From assembly GCF_026151205.1 (NCBI RefSeq), contig NC_087079.1:17480945-17540944 (forward strand): 60,000 bases of DNA, in the 5' to 3' direction; not shown here. More model-generated notes on the stretch are below. The model was not told the DNA's origin. It did not search any database and was given only the letters and a program-made list of their open reading frames with translations. Numbering within the stretch: the stretch's first letter is position 1. This stretch comes from Bolinopsis microptera. Lineage: Eukaryota > Ctenophora > Tentaculata > Lobata > Bolinopsidae.

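Overview
This window looks like AT-rich nuclear DNA of an invertebrate animal. Genes are split by GT-AG introns, there are two rhodopsin-class receptor genes, and the mobile elements are metazoan types (non-LTR retrotransposons, a Penelope-like element, a Merlin-type DNA transposon, MITEs) among many minisatellites. A cnidarian or another early-branching animal is my guess; the sequence does not settle the species. I see no bacterial operon, CRISPR array, tRNA or rRNA.

The backbone is one long ankyrin-repeat gene on the minus strand. It enters at the right edge (60000). I could follow it through ten consecutive exons with matching splice phases, plus a likely terminal exon, down to about 13919. 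Its large introns hold nearly everything else: a 15-kb intron (43625-58800), a 12-kb intron (31215-43495) and a 14-kb intron (16950-31157). Two related receptor genes lie inside these introns on the opposite strand. One is an intact single-exon gene (25718-26788). The other has three exons (55859-58154), a duplicated splice donor and an apparent one-base frameshift.

Layout: 1-5670 is a nested array of inverted repeats and long hairpins. 6438-8660 is a 5'-truncated LINE. 9110-9520 is a GC-rich palindromic island. 9917-10279 is a secretion-signal plus LamG/pentraxin-like exon, apparently truncated. 11970-12208 is a possible orphan exon. 13919-17876 holds the 3' exons of the ankyrin gene with two minisatellites. 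21402-24398 is a Merlin-type transposon with two ORFs and palindrome-array ends, abutting a LINE fragment. 25718-27005 is receptor gene 1 and its 3' repeats. 29390-30033 has a foldback and a minisatellite. 33488-33846 is a LINE relic. 39337-40507 is minisatellites. 41370-43230 is a second LINE. 44720-48435 is a cluster of five satellites and a 111-bp perfect hairpin. 49120-51614 is a Penelope-like element. 53308-54560 is an ORF1-only LINE. 55859-58154 is receptor gene 2. 58801-60000 holds upstream ankyrin exons.

The most striking pattern is that tandem repeats in this locus are built from splice junctions. An 18-to-19-copy, 52-bp array is made of the 3' splice site and first 37 bases of an ankyrin exon. 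A three-copy, 45-bp repeat in receptor gene 2 copies the end of exon 1 together with its 5' splice site. The second candidate for an undescribed system is the Merlin-type transposon, whose terminal inverted repeats are arrays of a 16-bp palindrome and which carries a second, helix-turn-helix-like protein.
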